Assembly (NCBI RefSeq): GCF_017875235.1
Contig: NZ_JAGGMI010000006.1
Span: 62,001-126,000 of the forward strand
Origin: Asticcacaulis solisilvae
GTDB taxonomy: Bacteria > Pseudomonadota > Alphaproteobacteria > Caulobacterales > Caulobacteraceae
DNA length: 64,000 nt
Reading direction: 5' to 3'
Shown here: positions 45,291 to 53,349 of the stretch, piece by piece
Position numbering within the stretch: position 1 is the stretch's first letter
Layout: each line of letters begins with the position of its first letter
Made by a program: the position numbers and the translations under genes
The notes under the pieces: model-generated
Seen by the model: only the letters and a program-made list of their open reading frames with translations
Told to the model about the DNA's origin: nothing
Database searches by the model: none

Positions 45291-46607
45291 TCATAAATCG
45301 GCTTTACGCGATAGCGGCGCTAAGTCCGGCAAATTCCATTCTGACGCCTTGAAAGACCGCTTGACCAGCTTGTAAGCCGGGTAGCCGCCGGCCTCAGCTT
45401 CGCTGTCGATGATCCGGCTGGTGCCGCTGCGGGCGCGGGCCAGGATCTGCCGATCGATCGCATCCCGGTCCCAGGGCCGGACACCCGCCGTTTCGAAGAC
45501 TTGCGCCCATGCCTGGGTGGACGATAGAATCCTGAGGCCGGTGGGAATATAGGCCTGCGTAAGGTCGCGCTTCAGGGGCGATGGCTCGGCAGTCCTGTCG
45601 TTCAGGACCTCAAGCCTACCGTCCGAAGTCATGCGGGCATTGTCGTCCGCATAGACCTCGACAGGCCCCTCTCCCAATATGCGCAGGAACGGCAGGTTCT
45701 TGCGCGTGTCCGCGCCGGGGGAATAGACATTGCCGATGACGCTGAGGCGGCCGGTCCGTACCGGCTGACCCTGCCATTCACGCGACGACAGGTTGTAGGA
45801 CAGGGCCGTCACGCCCGGATTGACGACAATATTGTTGATGAAGGCGCCCTGCGACCCGCCCTTGAAAAGCGCGCTGCGGTCGTCATTGCTGACGAAGACA
45901 TTGCCCATGACCAGGACGTTCTCGGCATTATCGTGGATCAGCAGCCCCTTTGAGTGCGCCCCCTTGCGGTGCGTGGCGTCCATGAGCGCTTCGGCGATGA
46001 TGCTGTTGCTGACGACCACGTTATAGGGCGCCCCCGGCGCCTTACCCGCTCCGGCCCGCCCGTCGAAACGCGTGCCCGACACCGAAAGATTTTCATCCGT
46101 CGACCAGCTGAAGCTGCAATGATCGATGACCACGTCGTGCGCGCCATAAAGCGTCAGGCCGTCGGCCTCCCAGCCCGATCCTGGCGCGTTCCCTGCCCGC
46201 CCCGGCCGGAACGCCAGATGCTGCAGGATGACATCGTGGGTCGCGATGCTGACCTTGCCGCGGATGAGCGTCACGCCAGGCGACGGCGCGGTCTGGCCGG
46301 CTATGGTCACATAGGGAAAACGGATCTTGATGCTGTCGCCAGCCATGTCGATGACGCCGCCGACTTCGAAGACAATGATGCGCGGAAAATCCTGCTCCAG
46401 CGCTTCCCTCAAGGAGCCCGGGCCCGAGGCGGCGAGATTGGTCACCTTGACGACCCTGCCACCGGCGCCCCCCGCGGTCCTGACCCAGCTGTTGCGGGGC
46501 GGCGTGTATCCCTCCGGCGACGACGTGTCGGAGGCCGCGAGACCCGCGCCCGCCGCCCAGGTCAGGAGAGAGAGGCCCGAGGTTACCATAAGTCTGCGAT
46601 TGATCAT
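45291..46607 (-). CDS. Secreted pectate lyase-like protein (PL1-type beta-helix)
   Basis: This 438-residue protein has an N-terminal signal of Tat-like look (NRRLMVTSGLSLLTWAAGAGLAA). A parallel beta-helix follows: GGAGGRVVKVTNLAASGPGSLREAL, IIVFEVGGVIDMAG, YVTIAGQTAPSPGVTLIRG, HDVVIDHCSFSWSTDENLSV, VVVSNSIIAEAL and HSKGLLIHDNAENVLVMGNVF. These are the features of PL1 pectate lyases and their EPS-directed relatives, which cleave uronate chains by beta-elimination with calcium. ATG 46607 is preferred to a TTG at 46610. In an EPS island with uronate genes it likely cuts the polymer made here. Substrate is inferred. Confidence 0.82.
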   Translation of the reverse strand: MINRRLMVTSGLSLLTWAAGAGLAASDTSSPEGYTPPRNSWVRTAGGAGGRVVKVTNLAASGPGSLREALEQDFPRIIVFEVGGVIDMAGDSIKIRFPYVTIAGQTAPSPGVTLIRGKVSIATHDVILQHLAFRPGRAGNAPGSGWEADGLTLYGAHDVVIDHCSFSWSTDENLSVSGTRFDGRAGAGKAPGAPYNVVVSNSIIAEALMDATHRKGAHSKGLLIHDNAENVLVMGNVFVSNDDRSALFKGGSQGAFINNIVVNPGVTALSYNLSSREWQGQPVRTGRLSVIGNVYSPGADTRKNLPFLRILGEGPVEVYADDNARMTSDGRLEVLNDRTAEPSPLKRDLTQAYIPTGLRILSSTQAWAQVFETAGVRPWDRDAIDRQILARARSGTSRIIDSEAEAGGYPAYKLVKRSFKASEWNLPDLAPLSRKADL

Positions 46608-46846
46608 CAAGCGGCCTTGGGGCGATGGTGGAGTGAATAGTCCGGACCAATATTACACAGCGGTAGCGTGAAAACCCGCCGCCGTCCCCGTCAATAAATC
46701 CGACCAAGCGCGGTTTTCGGGACATCCGGCATTTTTACAACGCGTAAACCAACCTGGTGCATCGTTCATGCCCAGTTAACTCTGTACACTCACGGCGTTT
46801 TAACTCTGATGTGTCAGATTACCGGGGAACTGACAGGACGGACGCC

Positions 46847-47107
46847 ATGCAAAACCGCAAACTGAAACCTTCCTCCGAAGCCCCGCACATCCCCATGCCG
46901 GAGCCGGCGGACGTACCGGTTGCCATAGCCGATGCCAGTACGGCGACGTCGGTCCCCTCGCCCGCGCGTGGGCTGCAGGCAAGCCTGCAACAACAGCTTG
47001 AAGGCGCCGCGTCGGCATCGCGTCCCATTCCGTTTGGCTGGACCGCATTGGGCATGATCGCCTTCTGCACCGCCTTCTGGACGGCCGTCGTCTACGTCCT
47101 GACCTGA
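46847..47107 (+). CDS. Small C-terminally anchored membrane protein (86 residues)
   Basis: This protein has a Pro/Ala/Ser-rich, probably disordered N-terminal part (residues 1-60) with PSPARGLQASLQQQLEGAA and one C-terminal helix (GMIAFCTAFWTAVVYVL, about 68-84). AGGA lies eight bases before the ATG at 46847; the frame is open farther upstream but without a convincing start. The N-terminal part should be cytoplasmic. It stands between the PL1-like gene and a family A repeat, convergent with the second co-polymerase. I do not recognise a family. Confidence 0.6.
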   Translation: MQNRKLKPSSEAPHIPMPEPADVPVAIADASTATSVPSPARGLQASLQQQLEGAASASRPIPFGWTALGMIAFCTAFWTAVVYVLT

Positions 47108-47129
47108 GACGGATTCCCCTCCTACCCGC

Positions 47130-47232
47130 TAGAGCATGATGACATTAGATAGAAATGTCATCATGCTCTAAGTTTTTGTTTTGTCGCGATATTTAAGGCG
47201 AAAACCGCTTACACTTTTCGCCATATCGCTCT
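47130..47232. repeat. Dispersed bipartite hairpin repeat, family A, copy 5
   Basis: This is the best copy. A perfect 16-bp stem (tagagcatgatgacat, 47130-47145 and 47155-47170) with a 9-nt loop is followed by tttttgttttgtcgcgatat and a second hairpin gcgaaaa/ttttcgc with ccgcttacac inside, ending atatcgctcta. The first stem differs in sequence from copy 1 although its length is the same, so its fold is conserved and its sequence is not. Confidence 0.88.
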
Positions 47233-47262
47233 AACAGGCATGTCATCGGCGTGCCTGTTTTT
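47233..47262 (+). terminator. Terminator after the small membrane protein gene
   Basis: aacaggca and tgcctgtt form an 8-bp stem with an 11-nt loop followed by five T. It lies immediately behind the family A repeat. Confidence 0.75.
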
Positions 47263-47275
47263 CTATCCGCCCAAA

Positions 47276-47309
47276 CAAAAACGCGTCCCGGATGCCCGGA
47301 ACGCGTTTA
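47276..47309 (-). terminator. Terminator of the second co-polymerase gene
   Basis: On the minus strand aaacgcgt-tccgg and ccggg-acgcgttt pair into a long hairpin with one bulge, followed by tttgtttggg. It lies about 20 bp after the stop codon of the gene ending at 47328. Confidence 0.7.
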
Positions 47310-47327
47310 TCTGCCATCCACCGCGGC

Positions 47328-49523
47328 TTACTTGCTGTTGGTGGTATAATAGCTCTTGTAGGAATTATAATAGTACTCGCTGCCGATACCCGAGGCGATC
47401 GACTGCTTCTTGAGGTCGACCAGGGTCAGGGCGACACCGGCGAGATTATCCAGGCCTTCGTTGTACAGGATGTCAAGCGCGGTCTGCGTCGCGCCGACGG
47501 GAGTGTCGTTCCACTTGGCCAGCAGGACGACCACGTCCGCTTGATGCGCCAGCAGCCGCGTATCGACGATCGGCAGGACCGGCGCGGTATCGAGGATGAT
47601 GACGTCGAAGCGCGTCTTCAGTTCTTCCAGCAGCGCGGCCATGCGCGGCGTACCGAACTGGTTTTCCGAAGGCACGGGCCCATCGGTGACCGGCAGGTAC
47701 ATGACACCGCGGCCGCCGTCGTAAAGGGCAGAGTCCAGGCTGACCTTGTTGGCCAGGACTTCGATCAGGCCGGCCTGGTAGTTGCCGCCGATCGAGGTCG
47801 ATACCGAGTGCCGGCGCAGGTCGCAGTCGACCACCACCACCGACTTGCCCAGCATCTGGATGGTCTTGCCCAGGCAGATGCTGGTCGTCGTCTTGCCTTC
47901 GCCAGGGATGGCCGAAGTGATGGCGATGACGCGCTTGTCTTCGCTGACCTTGCTGAAATTGATGGCCGTCAGCAGGATCTTGTACTGTTCAGCGAAGACC
48001 GACAGCGGGTTGGCTTCGAGATATTCCCAAAGCTTGCCCGTGGTGCTGATGCGCGTTTTCACCGTCGATTGCAGGTTGGCGATGCCGCCGAGATAAGGCA
48101 CGTTCAGGTGCTTGACGACATCAGTGCCCGAGGAGATGCCACGGCGCATCGCGTACTTGACCGCCACCGCCGCCGAACCGGCGACCAGGCCGGCCAGGAA
48201 GGACAGCATGACCGAGAAGCCGAGCTTGGGCGAACTGCGCAGGGTCGGAACCTTCGCTTCCGACAGGATGCGGGCGCTGGCGTTTTCAAGGCCTTCCTGG
48301 GTGGTCGTGTCCTTGTGACGCTGCAGATAGCTTTCATAGACCGAGTGCGCCGCTTCCGCCTGCATCTGCAGGTCGTGCAGACGCGTATTGGCCGCCAGGT
48401 TCCGGTTCAGCGAGCCACGCGCCGACGACACGCCGCCCTGAAGAGCCGCCAGCCGCTGCTTGTCGACATCGACCTGGGTTTGCAGGTTGGCGACGGCGCG
48501 TCCCATTTCCGCCTGGACCTGACGTTCCAGGGCCGCCTCTTCGTTGGTCGCCTTGACGACCTCGGGGTGCATGGGACCGTAACGGCCGCGCAGGTTGGCC
48601 AGGCGCGTGCGGATTTCGGTTTCACGGGTGCGCAGGTCGCGCAGGACGTCGGAATTCAGCGTGTCGCCCGAACTCAGGTCCCCGCTGCCCGCCGCCCGCT
48701 TGGCAGCATCCAGGCGCGCCTGGTTAGCGGCCAGGGATGCCCTTACCTCACCCTCTGACTGCTGCAGATAAGCCATCTGCTGTTCCGGGAGGGATGCGCC
48801 GCCCATGGGGTTATCGACACCCAGGCCGTTGGCGATCTTGAACTGCTGGACGGCTGCGTCGGCGGCGATGGCCTCCTTGCGCAGTTGCTCAAGGCGTTCA
48901 CCGAGCTGCTCATTGGCGTTGGACAGGAGATTGTTGCTCTGGCTCACCTGGCGCTTGGTATATTGCTCGAGCCACGCGCCGGCGATCTGCGCGGACTTCA
49001 CCGGCGATCCGGTTTCGACGCTGACGGTGATGACGCGGGTCAGGCCCTGGCGCTTGACCGCGACGGACTGCAGCAGGTTGGCGATGATCTGCTGACGCAG
49101 GGTCTGGCCGTCGATGCCGCCGCCCGACTTGCGGGGCAGGAAGGCCATGATGCCTTCCGGCTTCTTGAGCGTCGGATTGAATTCCGGGTCCTTTTCCAGG
49201 CCCAGCTGCGTAACGACGCTATCGGCCAGCGCCAGGGAGCGCAGGACTTCGACTTCGGTGTCGATCGCGGTGGAATCCTGCGGCAGATCGGTGGCCACCT
49301 CCTGCGCGTTCGGCACGACCTTCAGCTTCTGGCCACCGATCATGACGCTGGCCGAGCTGGTATATTTGGCGGGTTGGGTCAGGGTCAGGCCCAGGCCGGC
49401 CAGAAACACGACGGCGAAAACACCGGCGAACAACCACTTGTGTATCCGCAACATGGAAATGACGGTGCGGATGTCAAAGACTTCCGAATTGGAATCCGAG
49501 TCTGGCGGCGCAACGTTTTGCAT
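47328..49523 (-). CDS. Polysaccharide co-polymerase with tyrosine-kinase domain (Wzc-like)
   Basis: This 731-residue protein has the same plan as the one at 34285: a Wzz domain with helix one (about residues 31-50), a long coiled-coil periplasmic part, helix two (LGFSVMLSFLAGLVAGSAAVAV, about 428-449) and a BY-kinase domain with Walker A SAIPGEGKTT, Walker A' VVVVDCDLRRHS and Walker B DVIILDTAP. The tail carries a Tyr cluster (SEYYYNSYKSYY). The EX2RX2R oligomerisation motif reads EQYKILL, with both Arg replaced. It follows the OPX gene by 128 bp on the same strand, giving the usual Wza-Wzc pairing. The two co-polymerases differ throughout, so they are not recent duplicates. Confidence 0.94.
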   Translation of the reverse strand: MQNVAPPDSDSNSEVFDIRTVISMLRIHKWLFAGVFAVVFLAGLGLTLTQPAKYTSSASVMIGGQKLKVVPNAQEVATDLPQDSTAIDTEVEVLRSLALADSVVTQLGLEKDPEFNPTLKKPEGIMAFLPRKSGGGIDGQTLRQQIIANLLQSVAVKRQGLTRVITVSVETGSPVKSAQIAGAWLEQYTKRQVSQSNNLLSNANEQLGERLEQLRKEAIAADAAVQQFKIANGLGVDNPMGGASLPEQQMAYLQQSEGEVRASLAANQARLDAAKRAAGSGDLSSGDTLNSDVLRDLRTRETEIRTRLANLRGRYGPMHPEVVKATNEEAALERQVQAEMGRAVANLQTQVDVDKQRLAALQGGVSSARGSLNRNLAANTRLHDLQMQAEAAHSVYESYLQRHKDTTTQEGLENASARILSEAKVPTLRSSPKLGFSVMLSFLAGLVAGSAAVAVKYAMRRGISSGTDVVKHLNVPYLGGIANLQSTVKTRISTTGKLWEYLEANPLSVFAEQYKILLTAINFSKVSEDKRVIAITSAIPGEGKTTTSICLGKTIQMLGKSVVVVDCDLRRHSVSTSIGGNYQAGLIEVLANKVSLDSALYDGGRGVMYLPVTDGPVPSENQFGTPRMAALLEELKTRFDVIILDTAPVLPIVDTRLLAHQADVVVLLAKWNDTPVGATQTALDILYNEGLDNLAGVALTLVDLKKQSIASGIGSEYYYNSYKSYYTTNSK

Positions 49524-49651
49524 ATAATATCTGACCCGCTTGAGTAGTGGTTAAAAGTCAAGGCAAAGCGCCTCAACGGATAATACGCTGAGTTTGGACT
49601 TCAAAATTTAGGCCCGTGCCGCCTGTTGTCCGCGGACAATCCTTGACGGGT

Positions 49652-50239
49652 TTAGAAGTGCCGCTCCGCGATACGGATGGTATCGCCGGGCTGCACTATA
49701 AGATCAGCCGTCAGAGGAACCTCGGTTTCCACCGTCTTGCCGTACGGCTTGATGAAAACGCGCTTTTGCTGGGCGCGATAGGTAAAGCCTTCAGCCCGGG
49801 CAATAGCGTTGATGACGGTCAGACCGTCGCTATACCCGTATTCACCGGCCTTACCGACTTCGCCCATGATATAGTATGGCCGGAAGTTGGTGATTTCGAC
49901 GCTGACCTTGGGATCAAGCAGGTAACCTGCCTTGAACTTATCTTCCACCGCGGTGGCGAATTCGGACACGGTAAGACCGCGCGCGCTGACGTCGCCGATC
50001 AAGGGCAGAGACACGACTCCGGCGCCGTTGACGGCGAATTCGCCGCTCAGGTCCGGCTCGCCGTAGATGGTCATGCGCAGTTTGTCACCGCCGCCCATGC
50101 GATAGCCGGCGACCGGCGAACCAGCGGGTGCGGACGCAACGGCACCCTGATTGGAAGACGGCGCCTGGGCGACCGCAGCCACCGGCACCAAGGTCAGCAA
50201 AGCAACCGTAAAGAGACCTCGCAAGTCCAATTCCTTCAT
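49652..50239 (-). CDS. Outer-membrane polysaccharide export protein (OPX, Wza/HfsD-like)
   Basis: This 195-residue protein has a signal peptide (about residues 1-24, VALLTLVPVAAVAQ) and a polysaccharide export domain (PF02563): YRMGGGDKLRMTIYGEPDLSGEFAVNGAGVVSLPLIGDVSARGLT, followed by an SLBB segment (YYIMGEVGKAGEYGYSDGLTVINAIARAEGFTYRA). It lacks a lipobox Cys and the C-terminal amphipathic helix of full-length Wza (about 380 residues), so it is a minimal OPX. GGAGGGG precedes the ATG at 50239. It sits between a beta-barrel gene upstream and a Wzc-like gene downstream, and would need a partner barrel to cross the outer membrane. Confidence 0.92.
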   Translation of the reverse strand: MKELDLRGLFTVALLTLVPVAAVAQAPSSNQGAVASAPAGSPVAGYRMGGGDKLRMTIYGEPDLSGEFAVNGAGVVSLPLIGDVSARGLTVSEFATAVEDKFKAGYLLDPKVSVEITNFRPYYIMGEVGKAGEYGYSDGLTVINAIARAEGFTYRAQQKRVFIKPYGKTVETEVPLTADLIVQPGDTIRIAERHF

Positions 50240-50492
50240 TTGATGCCCCTCCGCACCTGCGCCAAGATACATAGACTTATGCCGCGAAGCAACATAAATC
50301 ATTAACCCCCTCTCGGGCGTGCAATTCCGGGTCCGGAAACGACTTATTTCGGACAATTAGCTGTATTACAGTACGTTAGCCTTAGCCTTGGATGCCTCTT
50401 TGGCACCCGGAAGAGACTACGAGCCAAATAACGGCGATATGCGACCCAAAAATGACACAGGGCCATATTGCGCCGCACAATGACCTGCGCTC

Positions 50493-51776
50493 TTAGAAGG
50501 TGGTCTTAAGCCAGGCACCGACGCGGTTCTCGGTATATTTCGGATCCGAGAAGGCGTCGTTACCGTGGGATTCGAATTTGCGGTTGCGGTAATTCACTTC
50601 GACCATCATGCGGCGATTCAGCTCGTATTGCGCGCCCACATAGATGCCATTGTACTTATCGTCACGCTCGATGCCGTTGTAATCGTATTGCGTCTGTTCG
50701 TAGCTGGCGCCCAGATTCAACCGGCGCGTCAACTCGTGACGCACCGTAATGCGCCCCAGGGTATAGAAGTAGCCGGACGCTTCCGTCGACGGAGAATCCT
50801 CGATCGACCGGCGCGCCGTGAAAGTCAGCGTGGTCAGCCGCGTCGGCAGATAGCGGAGGTTGGCCTGGTAGGACGCGCCTGAAACCGGCTTATAGCTGGC
50901 GTCCTTGTATTCCTGGCGCATATGACCGACCTGGACGTCGCCGGTCAGAAGATCCGTCAGATCGAAAGCCGCGCCCAGCCGGATCGAATACCCGTCGGAA
51001 TCGCGCTTCTTGCCGCTCTGTGCGAAGTCGAAACGCACACTGTTCGCCTGGTAGTTCAAAAAGACCGCCGTGCCGGCGCCGAACTTGTAGTCCAGCCGCG
51101 CGTCCCCGGTGGTCAGGTTCGACTGGCGATAATTCTGATCGAGGTAAGAGCCATCGACCAGCAGAAGGTTCGAATAATCTACCGTCCGGTAGGCCACGGC
51201 GCCGACAAACCGCAGACGATTCCCGCTGGTCGCGAACGACAGACGCGACAGGGTCTGGCCGTACTCGACAGGCTCCTTGGCTTCCGCGCGGCCTTGCCGC
51301 GCCAGGTCCAGGGCGCGGATGCTGCGCGGTTCGTGGTTGCGCGAAATCTGAAAATCACCCGACAGGCTGGTATATTGCGAGAAGTCATAGCGACCGCTGG
51401 CGTTCAGGGCGGCATCGACCGTGTTTTCGTCATCATTGCCGAAATAGCGCTCGGCATCGACACTGGCTGTCGCCTTGAGTTCGTGGCGGCTCCAGGCGGA
51501 CGCCAGCGAAACGGCGCCGCCAAGCTGGGCAATCTGGTCGCCATCCTTGTTGGCGCTGGTGAAACGCACATTGTCCGTCGAGACCAGTCCGGCATAGGCC
51601 GTCGGCGTCAGGCCGAATGAACCGACGCGACGCGTGACGTCCGCCTTGAACGCGATGTCCGAAAAGCTGGGGTTCGGGTCCGTGATAAATACGGGACCTT
51701 CCTGGCCGGCGGCTGCGAGGACAGAGATGGGAAGGAAGAAGGAAAGGAGGGCCATGACCGTATAAGTGATGCGCAT
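50493..51776 (-). CDS. Outer-membrane beta-barrel protein (BBP2-type)
   Basis: This 427-residue protein has a signal peptide (about residues 1-22, ending SVLAAAG) and many alternating amphipathic strands with aromatic girdles (HELKATASVDAERYFG, NLGASYEQTQYDYNG, MMVEVNYRNRKFESH). It ends in Phe (VGAWLKTTF), the outer-membrane assembly signal. It resembles the beta-barrel proteins (BBP2/PF10082-type) found next to OPX genes in alphaproteobacterial EPS loci, which may form the outer-membrane exit for a small OPX. It is first in the likely barrel-OPX-Wzc operon. Substrate specificity is unknown. Confidence 0.83.
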   Translation of the reverse strand: MRITYTVMALLSFFLPISVLAAAGQEGPVFITDPNPSFSDIAFKADVTRRVGSFGLTPTAYAGLVSTDNVRFTSANKDGDQIAQLGGAVSLASAWSRHELKATASVDAERYFGNDDENTVDAALNASGRYDFSQYTSLSGDFQISRNHEPRSIRALDLARQGRAEAKEPVEYGQTLSRLSFATSGNRLRFVGAVAYRTVDYSNLLLVDGSYLDQNYRQSNLTTGDARLDYKFGAGTAVFLNYQANSVRFDFAQSGKKRDSDGYSIRLGAAFDLTDLLTGDVQVGHMRQEYKDASYKPVSGASYQANLRYLPTRLTTLTFTARRSIEDSPSTEASGYFYTLGRITVRHELTRRLNLGASYEQTQYDYNGIERDDKYNGIYVGAQYELNRRMMVEVNYRNRKFESHGNDAFSDPKYTENRVGAWLKTTF

Positions 51777-52185
51777 AGTTAATCCGATAATGGGACCATT
51801 AAACGGTCGATCACATTTTTCAAGGGCGGGGCTGTAGAGCAGAATCGGACGCCGATATTAACCAAAACATCACCCCTTGCAATAGAACCTGACGAAATTG
51901 GTTAATGCCGACAAAAATGCCACTCGCCGGACAGTCTAAAGACTTAGATGATGGCGGTATGGCCAGGTTATTTAATTTTTTCCTGCGGTACTACCACTTT
52001 TATGATCACGAGAAATACCGGTATTGCATACCTCTAAACTTGCATCGTCGCTATTATCCGAGGCAATCCGGTGCCCTCGTCCCGCCATTGCTGGAAACCT
52101 ACCCTTCGTCCCGCGGCGGTGCGTTTGCGAAATTATCGCTCCCACCGGACAAAAATCGATTGCAGCCCGGGCCTGGATTTTCGTC
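51777..52185. other. Intergenic region at the end of the EPS island
   Basis: This 409-bp region holds the promoter of the beta-barrel gene (AT-rich at 51780-51910) and the downstream side of dinB. Short frames are present but without coding character. I see no terminator with a T-run. Confidence 0.45.
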
Positions 52186-53295
52186 CTACAAGGCGAGCTG
52201 CAATTGCTGCTGCTCCCCTTCCTTGACGTCGTCGAAGGAGGATAGCGATACGCCGAGCAGGCGAATGCTCCGGGCGATCGGAAAAACACCATCCAGTAAG
52301 ATAAGGACCGCGTGACGCAGGGCTTCGGCGTTATCGACCGGTGCTCCGGTACGACTGCGGGTGATCTGGCGAAAATCGTTGAACTTGACCTTCAGCGTTA
52401 CGGTCCGCCCGTTCAGGGCCTCGCGCTCGCAGTAGCGCCAGACCTTGTCGATAAGTGGCGCCAGGCCCTCGCGAGCCTCTTCCGGGTTGTCGATGTCGCG
52501 AAAAAAGGTCGTCTCGGCGCCGACCGACTTGCGTTCCCGGTCCGGGCGCACGCGACGATGGTCGATCCCGCGCGAAATGGCGTAGTACCAGTCGCCCGAC
52601 ACGCCGAAATGTTCCTGCAGGAAGGCGCGGCTCTTGCTCCTGAGATCGGCGCCGGTCTCGATCCCCAGACGCCGCATCTTTTCATTCGTCGCCTGACCAA
52701 TGCCGTGAAACCGGCCGACGGCCAGGTCCTGGACAAAGCCAGCGCCCTGTTCCGGGCGAATGACAAACAGGCCGTCGGGCTTGTCGTAATCCGACGCCAG
52801 CTTGGCCAGGAACTTGTTGTAGGATACGCCGGCCGACGCGGTCAGGCCCGTCACTTCGCGGATGCGCGCGCGGATCGCCTTCGCCACCTCGGTGGCGGAT
52901 GCAATGCCGGCCAGGTTTTCCGTCACGTCGAGATAGGCTTCATCGAGCGAAAGGGGTTCGATCAGGGGCGTATATTCAGCGAAGATCTCACGGATCTGCT
53001 GGGACACGGCCTTGTAGACTTCGAAGCGGGGCTTGACGAAGATCAGCTCAGGGCACTTGCGCCGGGCCGTCACCGAAGCCATGGCCGACCTGACGCCAAA
53101 TTTCCGCGCTTCATAGGATGCCGCCGCGACCACGCCGCGTTCGCGCGCGCCGCCGACCGCCACCGGCTTGCCGCGCAGGTCCGGATTGTCGCGCTGTTCG
53201 ACCGACGCATAGAAGGCATCCATATCGATGTGGATGATCTTGCGCGGGCCGGCGCCGTCGTCGGGAACGTCCTCGGTCATGGCGAATCCAGTCAT
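52186..53295 (-). CDS. dinB: DNA polymerase IV
   Basis: This Y-family translesion polymerase has the palm motif IIHIDMDAFYASVEQRDNP with metal-binding Asp, SLDEAYLDVT with the second acidic pair (about residues 117-125), the steric-gate region, ASAGVSYNKFLAKLASDYDKPDG, the FHGIGQATNEKM helix-hairpin-helix and the little-finger part (VGAETTFFRDI). The C-terminus QQQLQLAL resembles a beta-clamp binding peptide. Length (369 with the start at 53295; 364 from the ATG at 53280) fits DinB. A LexA-like site lies 21 bp before the start, so it is likely part of the SOS response. It is adjacent to, but functionally apart from, the EPS island. Confidence 0.96.
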   Translation of the reverse strand: MTGFAMTEDVPDDGAGPRKIIHIDMDAFYASVEQRDNPDLRGKPVAVGGARERGVVAAASYEARKFGVRSAMASVTARRKCPELIFVKPRFEVYKAVSQQIREIFAEYTPLIEPLSLDEAYLDVTENLAGIASATEVAKAIRARIREVTGLTASAGVSYNKFLAKLASDYDKPDGLFVIRPEQGAGFVQDLAVGRFHGIGQATNEKMRRLGIETGADLRSKSRAFLQEHFGVSGDWYYAISRGIDHRRVRPDRERKSVGAETTFFRDIDNPEEAREGLAPLIDKVWRYCEREALNGRTVTLKVKFNDFRQITRSRTGAPVDNAEALRHAVLILLDGVFPIARSIRLLGVSLSSFDDVKEGEQQQLQLAL

Positions 53296-53315
53296 TCGCC
53301 ATCAGTTTAGCTCAG

Positions 53316-53330
53316 GAACAAAAAGTAAAC
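53316..53330 (-). promoter_or_regulatory. Candidate LexA (SOS) site upstream of dinB
   Basis: On the minus strand the sequence is GTTT-ACTTTTT-GTTC, one base from the alphaproteobacterial SOS box GTTC-N7-GTTC. It lies 21-36 bp upstream of the dinB start, where a repressor would block transcription. Only one copy is visible. Confidence 0.5.
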
Positions 53331-53349
53331 AAGATTGCGCCGCCGCGCG

